The translations under genes were made by a program, and so were the position numbers. A stretch of 64,000 nucleotides of DNA from Clostridium collagenovorans DSM 3089 (GTDB lineage: Bacteria; Bacillota; Clostridia; Clostridiales; Clostridiaceae): positions 62,001 to 126,000 of the forward strand of contig NZ_FQXP01000012.1 in assembly GCF_900130005.1 (NCBI RefSeq), given 5' to 3'. Below the pieces are notes generated by a model. The model made no database searches, was not told where the DNA came from, and saw nothing but the letters and a program-made list of their open reading frames with translations. Positions 63,632-64,000 of this stretch are shown in pieces (positions within the stretch are counted from its first letter, which is position 1; each line of letters begins with the position of its first letter).

Positions 63632-63905
63632 GTTATCAACCCCTTTCACAATGTAAATATGTACACATCCAGAAAAGGGGCGGTAATTTAGTAAAGTTTT
63701 TTAAAATTATTTAAGAAAGGGGATATGAAGAGTTATATAAACTGCTGTAAACCATTGATATTACTAGCATGGTAATTTACATTTAATTAAAATAGTAGAA
63801 AAATAAAAATAGGAAACTAAAACATACGCAAATATGTCTTAATCCCCTCAATTATATAATCTCAGTTGCTTAGGCAACTGGTATCACTATATTTTTAATT
63901 TTCTT

Positions 63906-63955
63906 AAAAATAGTAGCCTTCCCACTTGCGCATGGAATCGGGCTACTATTTTTTT
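63906..63955. terminator. Terminator near the window end
   Basis: AAAAATAGTAGCC / GGCTACTATTTTTTT stem with a 22-nt loop. It lies just past the stop of the truncated minus-strand gene and probably ends it; A and T runs allow both directions. 63650-63905 shows no convincing gene. Confidence 0.8.
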
Positions 63956-64000
63956 ATTCTTTAATCTCTTCAATAAATTCTCTTAAGGCTTCTTCCCAAG
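63954..64000 (-). CDS. 3' end of a gene cut by the window edge
   Basis: The last 15 codons and TAA of a minus-strand gene (WEEALREFIEEIKE, then stop). The helical, acidic C-terminus and the following terminator indicate a real gene. Too short to identify. Confidence 0.5.
   Translation of the reverse strand, partial: WEEALREFIEEIKE

Noticed and set aside
63725..63775. Possible 16-codon leader peptide (MKSYINCCKPLILLAW) with AAGAAAGGGG upstream
   Set aside because: Ribosome site is good, but there is no downstream plus-strand gene or attenuator for it to control, so it is more likely chance.

Overview
The window is very AT-rich DNA from a spore-forming, low-GC Gram-positive bacterium, most likely Clostridium sensu stricto or a close relative. 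The evidence is a Csp/SleC cortex-lysis (germination) locus, T-box leaders, LPXTG-anchored proteins, a SipW/TasA-type matrix cluster and strong AGGAGG ribosome sites. A complete catalase-peroxidase suggests a lineage that meets oxygen. Species cannot be fixed from sequence alone. I saw no rRNA, tRNA, CRISPR array or complete insertion sequence.

Layout. 0-6 kb: sleC preceded by a double-protease Csp gene, both with sporulation-type -10 motifs. 6-11 kb: an XRE regulator, a DUF3783 protein, cyclophilin and glutamate racemase (murI), with dispersed and tandem repeats between them. 11-13.3 kb: a coiled-coil/zinc-ribbon gene and its shorter relative, separated by a 1.4-kb insert that is bounded by a 34-bp direct repeat and carries a secreted-protein/small-membrane-protein pair. 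13.4-16.1 kb: a zinc/manganese-type ABC transporter operon. 16-26 kb: small hypotheticals, a parvulin foldase, an orphan PTS-IIC permease, a GlnK/GlnL-type two-component pair and glyA. 26-30 kb: a 59-residue ORF, an IS30-type transposase remnant, then argG and argH, each with its own T-box. 31-36.5 kb: a TIM-barrel-like protein, a Cys-Pro-rich protein, a LysR regulator and a wall-anchored M6 metalloprotease. 36.9-42.1 kb: katG between two paralogous MATE exporters. 42.7-45.5 kb: a PfkB-family (pseudouridine-type) kinase, an alternative-sigma-like gene and a holin fused to a zinc ribbon.

46-53.4 kb is the most unusual part. Four proteins with TasA/camelysin-type leaders, an LPXTG protein and SipW signal peptidase are followed by three tandem LuxR-type regulators. 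Those regulators share an identical recognition helix but have atypical receivers. Together they look like a surface-fibre or biofilm-matrix module with its own processing enzyme, wall anchor and regulators. SipW and the first regulator are probably cotranscribed.

54-64 kb reads entirely on the minus strand. It holds a large unknown protein, a WYL-regulator pseudogene, a membrane GGDEF/EAL protein with a ruined GGDEF motif, two unknown ORFs, a Wzx-type flippase, a GT2 glycosyltransferase and a DUF1659/DUF2922 pair. The window ends inside the 3' end of another gene.

Recurring theme: several genes (murI, psuK, the parvulin gene) carry tandem duplications of their own 3' ends or terminators just past the stop codon, and a roughly 105-bp intergenic repeat family occurs at least three times plus one degenerate copy.
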